Below the pieces are notes generated by a model. The model saw only the letters and a program-made list of their open reading frames with translations. It was not told where the DNA came from and ran no database searches. DNA of 64,000 bases, taken from contig JAQJVL010002702.1 in the NCBI GenBank assembly GCA_035578905.1, forward strand, positions 21,381 to 85,380, in the 5' to 3' direction. This stretch comes from Stictocephala bisonia. Taxonomy: Eukaryota > Arthropoda > Insecta > Hemiptera > Membracidae. The position numbers were made by a program, and so were the translations under genes. This document shows, piece after piece, positions 24,901-37,655 of this stretch (position 1 is the first letter of the stretch; each line of letters begins with the position of its first letter).

Positions 24901-25383
24901 TGAAACCATTTTGCCAAATGCACAAAATGTGAATATCTTGTCTAAATTTGCCATTTTCTTCCCTTTTTTATTTCTCGGGTATACAAAAAAGGGTTTAACA
25001 AGCCACTATTTTGGGACATCGGGATTTTAAGGGGGTTTATATCGTGAATCATTTCCCTGTTTGAAAAAGTTTAAGGGGAATTTTGTATTTTTTCTCAGGT
25101 AAGTTTTGTGATCTTTCATGATAAAAATCTTGCAGAACCACCAACATATAAAAAAAAAAATTAGGGTTATTTTTTTAAAAGATTGCTATTTTATAATAAC
25201 AATAAGGTTTCCATAAAAAATTCCTAAAAAGTTTTTTTTGTATGTACTGCCCGGTTGAGTAAAACCCAAAAATGTGCTTTAACCAAATCCATGGGGTTTT
25301 GGATTTCTTTATTGAGTAATCTGTAAAAATTCAATAAGTAATTTTGAGAAAATTGTTGTTAAAAAGTCCCTTTGTTTTTTTGG
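21987..25383 (+). other. ARFGEF intron (3.4 kb), corrupted sequence
   Basis: Homopolymer-rich. No element recognised with confidence. Short ORFs at 22101-22442, 23258-23443 and 24688-24923 are error-generated. Confidence 0.5.
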
Positions 25384-25562
25384 GCTCATTTAGTCAGCAA
25401 AGGGCACCTAGAGCGTTCCCCCTGTTTCCGATTGGCTTGGACCTCCTTTTGGGCCCTGCCTTCAGTTTTGGGCCTACAGGACTGTGATGCCCAGAGATAG
25501 CTACTCTTTGTCTGGATGGTCTCCGGTGTGAAATTTCCGCATCGCCTGATCTTCCATATGAG
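25384..25562 (+). CDS. ARFGEF1/2: ARFGEF exon g (corrupted): start of HDS1
   Basis: Legible in several frames: F.SAKGHLEHV, then RPMFRLAWTPF, then FSVGLQDCDDPEIATLCLDG and LRC..IRIACIFHM. This is the hallmark start of HDS1 in ARFGEF proteins. About 10% of positions look wrong, mostly neighbour-copy substitutions and 1-bp indels (for example GATGCCCAG where GATGACCCAG is expected). Acceptor and donor are blurred; limits are within about 5 bp. It lies in the correct order between the post-Sec7 helix exon and the HDS1 exon at 29167. Confidence 0.88.
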
Positions 25563-28500
25563 GGAAAAAAATCTTTTTAAACCTTTTCTGAATTGTTTTT
25601 TAAAAAACAGTTTTTAAAAAGGGACATTTGATTTGAGAATATTATAAACAGCTAATTGGATTTCGGTGTTTTTAATGAAAAGGTCGCCCAGCTCTCTGAA
25701 AAATTCAACGTGCAAAAAATTTTCTGCTTTCCGATTCAAAATTTCTTCTTTAAAAGAAGAGTTCGGGTAACCCAATTCTTAATGATTAAACTTTTTTTAA
25801 CAAAAAATTAAAAGGGGGCTCAAATAAATTTTCAAAACCCATTTCTTTTTTTCACAAGGCACCCCGAAGTCCCCTAAATATTGATGAAATTTCCCAAGTT
25901 TTTGTCCCCCCGTTGGTCCCCCGGAAAAACCGCGGGGTGCTTCGCTTCTTTGAAATTCCTCCCTCAAAAACTTAAATTTTAAAAAATCGTTTACCGAAAA
26001 TTTCTTGCCGTCGGGGGAAAATTCCCCTTTCCAGATGGAAAGGGGAACATTGAAAAAATGTTATCGCTTCGGGCCCGGGGGGTAAACCTTTCCCCTGCCG
26101 GCCGAGTTTCCCGGGTAGTGTTTTGGCAAGCTTTGGAGGAACTTTAAGAATGGGGTTTTGGTAAGTTTTTTTTTTTTCCCTTTATTTTTTATGTTTTACT
26201 ATTAAGTTAAAAAAATTTGGGAATGACTTTTGGTAAATCCAGTTGAAGTTAGGTGTGTGAGGGGGGAAGGGGAATTTTCAAAATTTTTATTTTTTTTTTT
26301 CTAAGTCTGTTAATTTATTTTTTTCTTGTAATTCATATATTTTTTCCCACAAATTGGTTATTAATTTTAAATTTATTTTAAAATATTTTTTTTTTTGTAT
26401 TATAATGGGTTATGTTCCTTTTTTTTCAGTTGAAAATTAAACTGTTTTTAAAAAAACAAAACTTTTAAAATTTGTAATTTTTTTTTGGTATAAAGGTTTT
26501 AAGGGGAAAGAAGGGACTTTTAGTCCCAATTTTCGTCTGGTTAAATAAAGACTTTTTCTTTTTCATTTCATTTCTAATTTTTCCCCCAAATTCAAATTTA
26601 CTTATTTTTAAACCCTTTCATTTGCCGTACATTTTTTTTGTTTATGTTTCAAAAGTCCCGTTGTTTTTTCAAAAGGGGTTTTAACCCAAATAGGGGTCGA
26701 TTTGCATTTTTTACTCAATTTGCAATTTTTTTGGGGAAAAACCCGCTAAAAACCCCTTTTTTTAAATTGAGATAGAATAAAGTTTTTTTTCCAAATTTAA
26801 AAAAGGGCCTAAAAAACCAGGAAAAAAAACACACTATAGATTAAAAAATAATAATGCCTACAGAAAAAAAAAAAAAAAAAAAAACTACCCCCCAAAAAAA
26901 AATTTTTTTTTAAATTTTTTTCACTTTCTTTTTAATTTTTCCCATACAAAAAAAATAGGTAAAGCTTTTTTTTTATACTGTTTAAAATGCAAAATTTGTT
27001 TAAATCTATTTGGAGTAAAAAGTAAGGTTTGGACTACTTCATTGCCAAAAAAAAAATATAAAAATTATTTTTATAAAACCACACTTCGACGATTTTGATA
27101 CATATTCTGTAAAAAATGTATTATAAAAACCAAACTTCGAAATGGTATATTTGTGTTTTTACAATCTAAACAAAAAAATGTTTATTTAAAAAACAGTTAG
27201 CCCCGCAACAGATTCTATAAAATAATGCAAAAATATGCATTTTTACTAATTAATTACAAATTTATTTGTAAAGTTTGGGGTTTTAAGGGGAACATTTCCC
27301 ATTTTGGGGGGAAACTTTTTTAAAAACGCCGACCTTAACAAAATTTGGTACGAAAAGGAAAATTTTTAAAAGCAGAAAATTGAAAAAAAAATAATTTTTC
27401 ATTTTTGGGAAAATAGTGTAAACATTGACAAATAGAAAAAAATGACTGTCGAAGCCAATGTTTTGTTTGTGGGACACCCCGCATGTCCCTACTTTCAAAA
27501 CCTTTAATTTTTTTTCCCAAACAAAGAGCTGGGGAGATTTTTTTAAACCCGAAACTATTAGCTTAGTTTATTAGTAACTTTATTGTGTGCTGGGGGGAAA
27601 GACTGAGAGAGGGAAAAAGAGAGAAAAGGGAGGGGAAAACTGCTGGATTTATCTGTGAGATACTAACTGAACTAATTTCACTGATCAGAAAACCCGGGCT
27701 TCACAAACCCAAAAAGAGTGGGTAGTTTTTTTTTTTTTTAAAATAAAGTAAATAGTATCGAAAAAACGTTTTTTCATGACCCATATTGGGAAAAATTGGG
27801 TTCATAAAATTCCCCCATGGAAGGAAAAGTAGGGTCTTTTTGTACTCCCTTTAGTCTTTTTTGGGAGACTGTAAACAAAAATTTACAAAAAATTAAAAAA
27901 AACCAATCCTTGTTACAAAAAAAAAGATGTAGGGGTTATCAATTTTGAAAAATAAAATACCCCTTAAAAATCTTTTATAAGAACACTCAAAACAAAAAAA
28001 AGGATTGTTTTTAGTCACAAATTTGCCAAAATTTAGATTCTAATTAAAGAAAATTTGGAAAATAATTTGGGTTTAAACCAAAATAATCTTTATTGAAAAT
28101 CATAAATTAAATACCAAAATTAAAATCACGCATAGGGGAAATTAATTAAAAAATGCAGCCACTGAGCCAAGCCAGAAACCCCAATCTGGCCAGGGGCCAT
28201 TTTTTTGAAAGGGTTTCCTTAAAAAACTTGCCTTTTATGGGCCCTCATTTCACGTCACCACAGAAGGGGTTTTAGAGAATGGGAATGGGATCAACAAAAT
28301 AGGAGAGCAAGTGTCTTTTTTCCCAAAATTATAATTTCCCTTTTTTTCCCTAAAAACACTAGACTATTGTTGTTGATTTCAAATTTTCCCCGTACGTAGA
28401 TTTTTCAAACATTTTTTTTAAAAATCATTGTACTATAAATATTTTAACATACTTTCTCCGTCGCTTTTAATTTTTAAAATTTGCTTTTTTATAAATTGTA

Positions 28501-29166
28501 TCCAAAGATTTTTTAAGGGCCCTTTTTTATGTAGGGAAAAGATCCCAGTTTGTTTTAAGAATTAAATTAAAAATTTTCACCTTTAAAAAAAAAAGTATAC
28601 AGAAGTCGGGTGGGACAACTATTTCGTTTTTTTTACCATTCTCTTTTGGTGATAAAAACCCAAAACCAAAAAATTAAAAAAAATATGTCAGTATTGTGTG
28701 TTCTATTTTTTCAGTACAAAGTGCTTGCCACACGTCTGTTGGGGTTTTCGATTTAAAATTTTTGAAAATTTTAACATTTTTTCCCCTTTCCGGCCCCCCT
28801 TGTGTTTTCCGGAAAATTAAAACGTTAAGCTTTTGGGTCCCCAGTTTAAAATTTTTAGAGAGGGCTTCTTTCCCAAACTTCTCCGGGTTTAAAATAAGAC
28901 GTTCTTAACTTTTTTTAACTTTTCAATTTTCAAAAATTTAATTGAGTGCCGTTTTAATATGATGATCACTCCAAGGATATTTAAAATGTAATTTCCCCTT
29001 TACGGTTACAGGGGGCAAGAATGAGTTGAAATGATCGTTTTTTTTCCCGTATTATTTTAAATTGATTTTAACTAAACAGGACTATAGTGTGTATCTCTAA
29101 ATTTTTAAAATTTCTAAGTGCTTTAAATTTTTTCTGTTTTGATTTTTAAATAATTTGTTTTTATAG
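25563..29166 (+). other. ARFGEF intron (3.6 kb), corrupted sequence
   Basis: Low-accuracy sequence without recognisable elements. A GC-richer patch at 25850-26110 has no identifiable coding content. Confidence 0.5.
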
Positions 29167-29305
29167 TTGGGCGAAAACGCTTTTACGCCCCAGGTTTTTG
29201 GGCCAGTTTTTCCCTTCCCTTCACCCTAACTTTTCCAATCACGGGGTAAAAGGCAAAGAACATTGATACAACCCAAGACACTCTTCACTGTTGCTCACAC
29301 AGATG
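29167..29305 (+). CDS. ARFGEF1/2: ARFGEF exon h (corrupted): HDS1
   Basis: Acceptor TTATAG ends at 29166; donor GTATG starts at 29306. Across frames it reads LERNA.VQALARF, SPITEMKAKNIDTIKTL and VAHTDG, the HDS1 segment that follows exon g in all BIG proteins. Its phase-1 end (GAT G) joins the next exon to give Asp-Gly-Asn, exactly as in the family. Sequence errors are frequent in the first half and fewer toward the end. Confidence 0.87.
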
Positions 29306-29807
29306 GTATGTTTTACTTTTAATTTTTGCTCATGTAGCAGTAAAGAAAAGGGAGTTCAGATAAAAAATTTTGAAAATTGAAAATTTGGTTTTTTTTGGGT
29401 ACAATTATTTTTGGCCCTTTTAAAAAATAAATTTTATAATAAATAAAGGGAAAACATTGATGAAAGCACACTCCCCCTTTGTTTAAAAAAAAATTTCCCA
29501 AGGATGTGCAATTTTTAAAAAAGTTTTTTTAAAAGGAGTTTAAACCCTAAAGAAAAACTAGTTAAGGTAAAAAAGGGGTAATTTCCAGGGGTTCTGTACC
29601 AGAACTTTATTGCAAATATAACTTGGTAGCTAATAAAAACTATAGATCACAATGTGAGGGAAAACAAAACCCCCCGAAGTTGTTTGTGGAAATGTACATC
29701 CCCCCCCCTTCCCTTTTGGGGAAAGTGGTTTTTTAACGAACTGTTTTCAAAGGGGGTTGGCAGTTGCAAGCCTTGGGAAGAACAAATTGGAAATAATTTT
29801 AAAACAC

Positions 29808-30069
29808 TCATATGATTATGAAGACCCCAAAGACTATGGGAACCCTGAAACGTCTACCCTTTTGCTCAAAAACCCGGTATCCCCCTTTTGAACGCAGGGA
29901 AATATGCATCTCTGGATTTGAATGCGAAAATTTTGGAATTTGGCTTTGTAATGGAAGATATCCCACAGAAAGGAGTATGTACTTATACATCCAAAAAGAA
30001 ATTACAGCTTGGGATTGCTGTGGACAAAACTATAATTTCGTAGGGAAAGGGTTTTATGACGGATTTTGA
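29808..30069 (+). other. Unidentified 85-codon ORF with fairly clean sequence
   Basis: An ORF from 29812 to 30069 with a balanced composition (RREICISGFECENFGIWLCN in its middle, several Cys and Trp). It stands out because neighbouring sequence is error-ridden and this stretch is less so. It lies between two ARFGEF exons and does not match that family. I cannot identify it; it may be a transposon fragment or chance. Confidence 0.2.
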
Positions 30070-30470
30070 ACTGTTTTTGGCTGATGCAACATCAGTGGTA
30101 ATGACACATCCTCTTTGTACTTTCCCAATTTTTTGGGTACATTTCGCATTTTAAAATTTTTTATTCTAGGTGTTTGGCCAACGGCTAAATTTTGTTTTAA
30201 AATCAAAAACCTTGGTTCATCTTGTGGAAGCAAAAAAAATTTAAATTCAACATTTTAAAAAGTTAAACCGGGAAATTTTAAACTCAATTTAAAATTTAAA
30301 CCAACTAGAAAAAAGTAAATGTTTAATGTGTAATTTAAATTTTTAACGGTAAAATAGTACATTATTGTTTGAGATTGTTTAAAAAAGAACCAGATATGGG
30401 GGAAAGGGGAAGTTTGATACCAATTACTGGGTTGGTTTTTTGTTCTTAAAAGCAGTTCACATTTTTTTAG

Positions 30471-30640
30471 GGAAAAAACTTGGGGATTTTTTTTTTCAAA
30501 GGGGTGGGTATCATCAAATTTTTAAAATTTTACACTTGGAAAATGGGTCAGAAAAGGGTTTGGGACAGGATCAGGGGCCCCAGTTCCTAACCGTCAGCAA
30601 AAGTTTCCCTTTAACAGACACTATCTTTCCCTTTTCTTCT
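30471..30640 (+). CDS. ARFGEF1/2: ARFGEF exon i (corrupted): HDS1 end
   Basis: Acceptor ATTTTTTTAG ends at 30470. The exon starts G-N-Y-L-G (corrupted) in phase with exon h, then W.HQILK, HLEM.Q and GTG..PQFL, matching the family pattern for the end of HDS1 (NYLG.SW..ILKCISQLELAQLIGTGV.P). After PQFL the sequence runs LTVSK and becomes uncertain, so the 3' limit is approximate. The longer ORF over 30440-30775 mixes the exon, frame errors and intron. Confidence 0.78.
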
Positions 30641-31554
30641 CTCAAGCTCAAAATGACATCTCTTGATCCCATGTTAACAAACTCATTATGCCCCAGGGCA
30701 TTGAAAGTTTTATTTTTAAACGTAATTTTTATATGTTTCAATAAAATCAAAAGCTTTTTTTGTTTAAAAATGTAAACTGTTTAAAAATTTTTAAAATATT
30801 ATATATTTTAAAAAAAAGAAATCAATATACAAAGATTTTGAAAAAATTTTAAAATTTTAAAAAAATCAAAATCCACAATTAGGGAAATCTTATTAAATGA
30901 ACATTTCCAACCCCTCATTTGTTTTTTTACTTTTGCCTACAAAAATCACAAAACAAATATTTTTTGTAAATGTACAAAAAAACCTCAAAAAAAAGTCAAA
31001 AACAAGGTGGGACTAAATTTTAAAAGATACAATTAACTTTGTTTTCAACAAGAGCGTAAAAACCCCCCCCCCATAGGTTGATTTTAAAAAGGCCCTTTAA
31101 TTGCTTTTTGAAAATTTTTTAAAATTTTTTCCCCATCTTTCCATAAATTTTTATGGGGAAAAAATTTAATTAATATGATTCCATTTTAAGTTGAAATTTT
31201 TTTTTAAAAAAAGTTTTGTGTTAGGGAATTTAAATTTTTTTGATTGGGACAACCCTTTTTAATAAAGAACATTTAGAAAAATACACAAAAATAATGGTTA
31301 TTGGGCTATAACTAAAAAGAAATCAATGTTTTTAAAAACAATTAAAGACTTGAATCACAATAACCCCCAAATCATGTCCAGATAAAATAAAAAAGAAAAC
31401 AGTGTATGAAAAAGGGGAAAAAAAAAATTTATACAAAAAGATTCAAATATAGAAAAAGAATTAGATAGCAAAACCCAAAAAGTAACAAAAAATTGTCCCA
31501 AAAGCACAAATTAAAAAAATAATATAAAACTAAATAGTTAAAAGTTATAATATA

Positions 31555-31935
31555 AATAAAAAACAACCCGTGATAAAAAAACAAAAAGCGATAAATAAAT
31601 TTCAACAAATGAAATTAAAACGGGCAGTGATAAAATTAAAAACACTTTTATAAATAAACCCACAGTGATAAAAAAATTTCAACGGTTTTAAAAAAATACA
31701 ACAGTGATAAAAAAATATAAAAAGTGAAAAATTAAAAACAGCGTGATAAATAATACAGCGGTGAAAAAAAAATACAAAAATTAAATAAAAAAAACATTAT
31801 TTAAAAAAATACAACGGTATAAATAATTTCAATGGGGTATAAATAATATAAAAGGTGATAAGTTTAATAAAACCGGATAAAATAATACAACCCTGATAAA
31901 TAATAAAACAGTTTATAAATAAAACAAAAATAAAT
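31555..31935. repeat. Degraded minisatellite, unit near ACAACAGTGATAAATAAT
   Basis: The motif CAGTGATAAA and variants (GCGATAAAT, CCTGATAAATAAT, GGTATAAATAAT) recur every 18-20 bp about 18-20 times. The variation between units is of the same kind as elsewhere in the low-accuracy block, so the true array may be much more regular. Confidence 0.7.
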
Positions 31936-32249
31936 AAAAATTTCAGGGCCCCAAGTGATTAAACAAAATTGTAAATTCTATGGGAGATCCCTTAAAAGTA
32001 TTAGGGGAAAATTGGAAAAAATATCTTTTAGTTTTTTAAAAGCTAGTTAAAAATGTTTGTCTAAACCCCAGATTTCATTTTTCCTTTTTTCAGAGTAAAT
32101 GTTGAAAGGTAATTTTGGGGATGCAGTGATTTCAACCAAAAAAAATACTACGGGTGGGGGCAGAATGGACTCCGATTTTACAGGTTAAATTTTAAAAAAA
32201 AACCTTTCCAAAATAATTAAAAAACTTTTTATTTTTGAAAACTAAATAT

Positions 32250-33590
32250 TTATGCCTTTTTATTTTCATTATGTTTTGAAAATGATATCGTCCAGGGGGA
32301 CGACCTTGGGCGAGGGGATGCACCTTTTTAAGTCGTTCAAAAAAATTTTTCAAAAACTTTTTGCCCCCCAAGCTGGCGGGTTTTTCCCGCGGGGTGACAT
32401 CAGCAATTGCTTCCTTAAGGGTTTTCCCAAAGGGCCTTGGTCGGGAAATTTATAAAACCCCAGATTGGGTGACCCCAAAAAAAATTTAAACAATTTGGGG
32501 TCAAATCGGGGAACGAAGGGGGGCCCTGGGGAAAATCCCCCCCGCAACGAGATCAGGCGGGCCGGGGGGAAAATGGTTTTTTCAGGATTTTGGGCCCCTG
32601 AACGAAGGGCGTTTTTTGACCCCTGGGGAACCCTCCTGTTGAAACCAAAGGGTTCCTATCATTTCCCACCATTTCTCTTCAATTTTGGGAAATAAAAAGT
32701 TCTCCAAAAAATCCACAATAGCGCAAGGTTACACTGAAAAAGTTTGCCTTCTTTTCAAAAAAATATGGGCCAATAATGGGCCCTTTTAGGACACAGCGCA
32801 CCAAAATGTCCCCTTTTTGGGGGGAAATTAAGAGGGCTTTGGTGGAAAAGTGTGTGGGTTTTTTAGCTGCCCAAATACCGAAAGTTTTGCTTATTTACTG
32901 AGCCGGAGAGGTGAAAAAAGGGCTTCATCGTAGACCAAAGAAAAAGCGTCCCGGGTTGCCAAAAAGGCTAACATTTCATTTTCCCAAACATCTGAAAGTT
33001 TCACCCAGGGCTTCTGGGCCCCCCAAATCTTTAACCCAACCCTATTCCCTTTTAGGGGTGTAAGTGAAGGTCGAGTTGGGAAAATTCGCCCTTTACCGGG
33101 TTTTTGGGGGATAAACCCAAGGCACAGCATGTTTCCGCGGGAGAGCGCGATGGGGATTGTTTCAATAACGCTCTCACCCGCCACAATGTTTTTTCCCGGG
33201 GTCCCCACACTTTTTGGGGCGAAAACCCCCTGGGTTTTCAGGAAGTTTCCGATCCTGTTCCCCCTACACTTGCAATCCAAAATTTTCCTTTTGGTTTTTT
33301 GCATCAGGGAAAACTTTCCCTGGCCCAGTCAAACCAAACCGCCAAAGAAATGCCCCCTGCGTCATTTACTACACTATCCCTTGTTTTTAAAAAAAAGGTT
33401 TTTTACGACCAAAAAAAAAGATGCTGCCGTCCACTCAAAGGGCCCAACCCAAAATGGCGTCTTCCCCCCCCACCAAAAGCCACTACTCCCACCCGCAAAT
33501 TTTGGGCCTGGCGCTCCCTTTGGTGTACTGATTCAAACTAGGGAGGGCCATTTTGCCCCAAAACCCCGTACTTTCAAGTAGGCTAGGTGG
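32250..33590. other. GC-richer, coding-like segment, unidentified
   Basis: The longest overlapping ORFs of the block are here on both strands (plus 33104-33541 and 33129-33581, minus 32891-33304), and GC content is well above the surroundings. One plus-frame stretch, AQHVSAGER, recalls the region after the first Asp in pogo/Tigger transposases, but the rest does not follow through. A mobile element is likely; the strand and family are undecided. Confidence 0.3.
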
Positions 33591-35379
33591 GCCCTTTTGG
33601 GCAATTTTTGGGGAATTGCATAGAGCCCGCAAAATTTTTTTCCCTTTTAAAAAAATTTGAGCAAGAAGTAAGTGTTTAGTCGTTTGGGCTGTTTTTTTTT
33701 TATAGGGTTTCCCCGCTTTTGGAAAATTATTTATCTACAGGTACAAAAAAAGCAAACAAACAACCCCGCCAGACCAGTTAAGCAAATGAATTGAGAAAAT
33801 TTATTTATTTTTTATTTGCAATTCTACAAAACAGCAAAAAAAAGCCCCAATAACTTTTTAAAACACTTATAACAATAGTAAAAATTTTGCATGCAAAAAG
33901 GTCCAAAAGGCAGCCAGCGATGCCCCTTCATAGGTTTTTTAAAATTTAGTTCTCTAAAATAAATATAAGGCATAAATGTAATCTAAATAATGGAACTAAA
34001 AAATTAAAAATTTTATTTAACAAGCATTTTTTAACCTTACATTAACGTTTTTTTAATTTTTTTGCTAAAATTTAAAATAAAAAATATTTAATAATGAATA
34101 AAATAAAAAAAACTTAAAAATTAACAACATTTTTTTCAACAATTTAAAATTTAAAAAAATAAGGAAAAAAACTTTAAAAAAAATTCAGAAAACAAAACCC
34201 AAAAATTAAAAATAGTATCAAAACTTTTTGAATGAATATGTGGCCTATTTTATTCAATCCCAAAAAACGAAAAAAAAAATTTTCAAAATATATTTTTAAC
34301 TTTAAAACCCCCAAAAATTAAAAACCTTGGAGCCAAAAAAAATTTTTTTTCCGGGTGTGGCTTTTTTTTAGATAGTTTTGAATAAAAATCTATAAAAACA
34401 ATTTCAAAATTCAAATTCAAAATATCTTTTTCATTACATACATACAATTGAGTACATTTAATTTAAATTTTGCTATAGCTATAAATATCTAAGTTAAAAC
34501 ACATTTTAAAAGTTTGGGGGTTAACTTAAAAATCTTCCCTAAAATATAAAATGGTTTTTAAAATTGAAGAGATTTTTAAATTTTTTCTAAAAACATTTAT
34601 GTTTTGTTCTTTTTTTAAAAAGTTCCGGGGAAAATACTTTTTGAAACTTTTGTCCCCAAAATAAAATTTTTTTTTTTCTTAAAAATTTCAAGCGGGGATA
34701 ATGGGTTTTGAATCATTTTTTGCCTTAGTATTTATGAGTGAAACCCAATTAAAAAAGATTCTTGGAAAAAGTGTTTTTTTAAAGGGACATTATAGTACGA
34801 AAATATATTGACTATATACTGTCATAATGTTCAAATTTTAAAATATTCCTTAAAATGAAACGTCTTCTTTAAATTTTAAACATATTTCTGATTGGCCCCT
34901 TTTTTTGGGTTTTGAGGAAATTAAATCTAAATTGGGTTTTTTTTTTTTGAGCCATTTAGACAGATACCTTACGTTATATGAAAATGTATAAAAGAAAAAA
35001 AATTTCATTCCCCAATGTTGTGAGGTCACACAGTTTTGAAATTTTTGAAATAGCATATAACCCGGAATTTATTTTAGTTTAAAAACTTTTTGAAACCATG
35101 TTTTTTCCCAGTTCCCAAATTTTCCCTCCCATTATTAACCCTAAAAATGTTGTGCAGCTTTTTTTTCTGGGAAATTTGCTCCCTTGTCCCAAAGATTTTT
35201 TTTTGATTCATTTTCAACTGTGGGTTTTTTGATGTTTTAAAGGGAAAAAAAAAATTTTTTTTTTATATTTAATTTTTAAAATTATGAAAATTCAGAAATC
35301 GTTCCCAAAATTACTTAATTTCCCCTTTCTTGTTATCTTTTCAATTTTTGTCTATTAAATTCCCTGAAAAATTTTAAAT

Positions 35380-35990
35380 TTGCGTCTTTGCATATAGACA
35401 AAGATTGTTTTGGGCAACTTTTCTAAATTTTTAAAGAGATATTTTTTAAGTAGCATACAAAAAGGGAACGGGCCCAATATTGAGCCCTGGGGGGGCTCCA
35501 AACTTGGGTGGGCCCGCCAATCAGAGGTTTTTTTTTTGAAACTTTTTTTTTTTTTTGGGATATTTGTGATTTCTACAAACTAAATTTCCTGTTATCTAGG
35601 TATGATTTGAACCAGCTTAATGAATTATTTTTTTAAACTCCCAGTTAAATTTTTAAATTTTTTAATTAAATTGAAAGTTTAACACTGTCAAAAGCTTTTG
35701 TCAGGTCCATAAAAAAATTTCCCAAAAATATTTCCCCCCTTTTTTCTACTGAATCTATAATACCATCAAGAAATTCTATTGCAGCTGTTTTCCACTGATC
35801 TGTTTTCACGGGAAAAACCCTGTTGAAAAATCATCTATAAAAATCGTTAATTTCTAAAAAAACCCCTTTAAAAGCCTAAAATTCAATTTTTTTTAAAAAT
35901 TTTTGATTTCACCGGCAAAAAACGAACCCCGGGCGATAATTGAAATGTTATCTTTACTATCCTTTTTAAATTAAAGGTTTCTACCTTAGA
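35380..35990 (-). mobile_element. LINE reverse-transcriptase remnant (corrupted)
   Basis: Minus strand, out of frame in places: AIEFLDGIIDSVEK near 35770, MDLTKAFDSVNF near 35700 (palm motif A with its catalytic Asp) and PQGSILGPFLF near 35490 (motif B). Order and spacing are right for a jockey/CR1-like non-LTR reverse transcriptase. The YADD box is only faintly visible near 35390 (ADDANLK). The ends cannot be placed. Confidence 0.75.
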
Positions 35991-37435
35991 AACCTTAGTT
36001 TTCCAGGAAAAATTGCTGAAACAAATGATGAATTAATTAAATTTCTTTTAAATGGGACTTAGTTGTGATTTGGGAACTTTTAAATTTCAGAAATGGGAAA
36101 ATTTTTTCAAACCCCCTTGTGACTTATCTTTAAAAGAGTCAATTACAAATTCCCCAAACCCCAGGGGGGGGCCGAGTTTTCAGGCAAAAAAAGCAAATTG
36201 TGGTTTTAAATTAAATTTTTGGGTATCTTTGTCTTAACCCATTTGCTTTCTGATGTTTCTAGAAATTTTTATAAACCCTTTTGATTGGGAAATAAACTCT
36301 ATCTCTTTCCCCATTTACAAAAAAAATTTTTTAAAAACATTAACCCCTTTTATTTTTTGGGGGGGGGTATTTTTTTTTCCCTTTATATTTTTATTGGGAA
36401 AAATTATCTTTTTTCTCTTGTTTTTTATTACCCAAATTTTTGAATTTTTAAAAATTTCCAAACTGTTTTAGGGAAAGTTTTAAAAAAATTATTTAATTTT
36501 CTCACAAAAAAATTTTTTTTGCTTTTTTTCCGGTTTTTTTTGTAATTTCTTTCACCTTTTTTTTTATACATTTAAAAAATTTTGGGAGTTCTTAAAAATT
36601 TTTTATTTTTTTTTTTTAAGCAATTTTGATTATTTTTTTTTTCTTTTAATACTTGAAAAGGGATCCAATTTCATAAAGGTTTTTTTTTTTTAACTTTTTT
36701 TTTTGGGAAAAACCGATCAAAATAAAAATTTTAAAAAAAATTGTGAAACTTATTTATATTTTTTTATGCACTTTAGCACAGTATACAAACTCCCCCGCCC
36801 CCACGTTCAATTTATTTAGAAAAAAGAAGTTATTTTTTCTTTTGAGAAATTGCGGCATTCCTGAAAAGTAAAAAATTTTCAGTTGTAAAGGGAATTTAGG
36901 AAGGGCAAAAAAAGCTCAACAATTGTCCATCATGATCGGGAAAGAAGTGTTAAGACTTACCCCGTTTTTTTATACTTTTGTTTAACAGGTTTTTTTTTTA
37001 AATAAAATTATCAAATTTCTGTTTTGGTTTTTTTGAGTGAATTTTAAATGGGGAAAAATTTACAAAGGATTGCATAATTTTTATTCTTTAAATATTTTTT
37101 TTAACAAATTCTTTTTTTTTTATCATTTCAGTGGGTTTGGGTAATACGTTTTATTAATATCTCCAACCCATATTATTGTTTTAATTTGTCATTTAAATTA
37201 AAAATATAAGGTTACTTAACCCGTCCCCGAAATTCCTCTGTTTAAGAAGGGGAGATTTTATAAAGCCCTTTTCACCGTGATAACCTACAATAAGGTGTCA
37301 ACATTTCCATTTCCCTTTTGGTTGGCAATCAAAATGGAAAATGGGCATGTTAAAGGTCTTTTTAAAAAAATCAAAAAAAGCGTCCATTTATTTTCAAAAG
37401 GTATTAAAAACGTTGACGCGGAAATTCTTTTTAAA

Positions 37436-37655
37436 AGTAGTGGTGGCGCTGCGGGTAGGGACTACTTCTAAAGAAGTACCCCCCCCGCTTCAAAAGATAT
37501 TGGTTTAGTGAGGCTAGCCCCTTGCCCCGGGAACCTTGTGCCCCTCACCGCCCTTTTTTGCCGGGCTTTTTAATGCTTTTTGGTGCCCACCCAAATTTTG
37601 AAATTTGCCACTACCGCGCAGCGCCACCACCAAGTTAGAAAAAAGTAGTCCCCCA
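37436..37655. repeat. GC-rich inverted repeat
   Basis: GTGGTGGCGCTGCG (about 37438) recurs in reverse complement as CGCAGCGCCACCACC (about 37617), and GGGACTACTTC (about 37457) as GAAAAAAGTAGTCCC (about 37640), with 150 bp between. Probably a MITE or foldback end pair, but base errors prevent a precise description. Confidence 0.45.
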
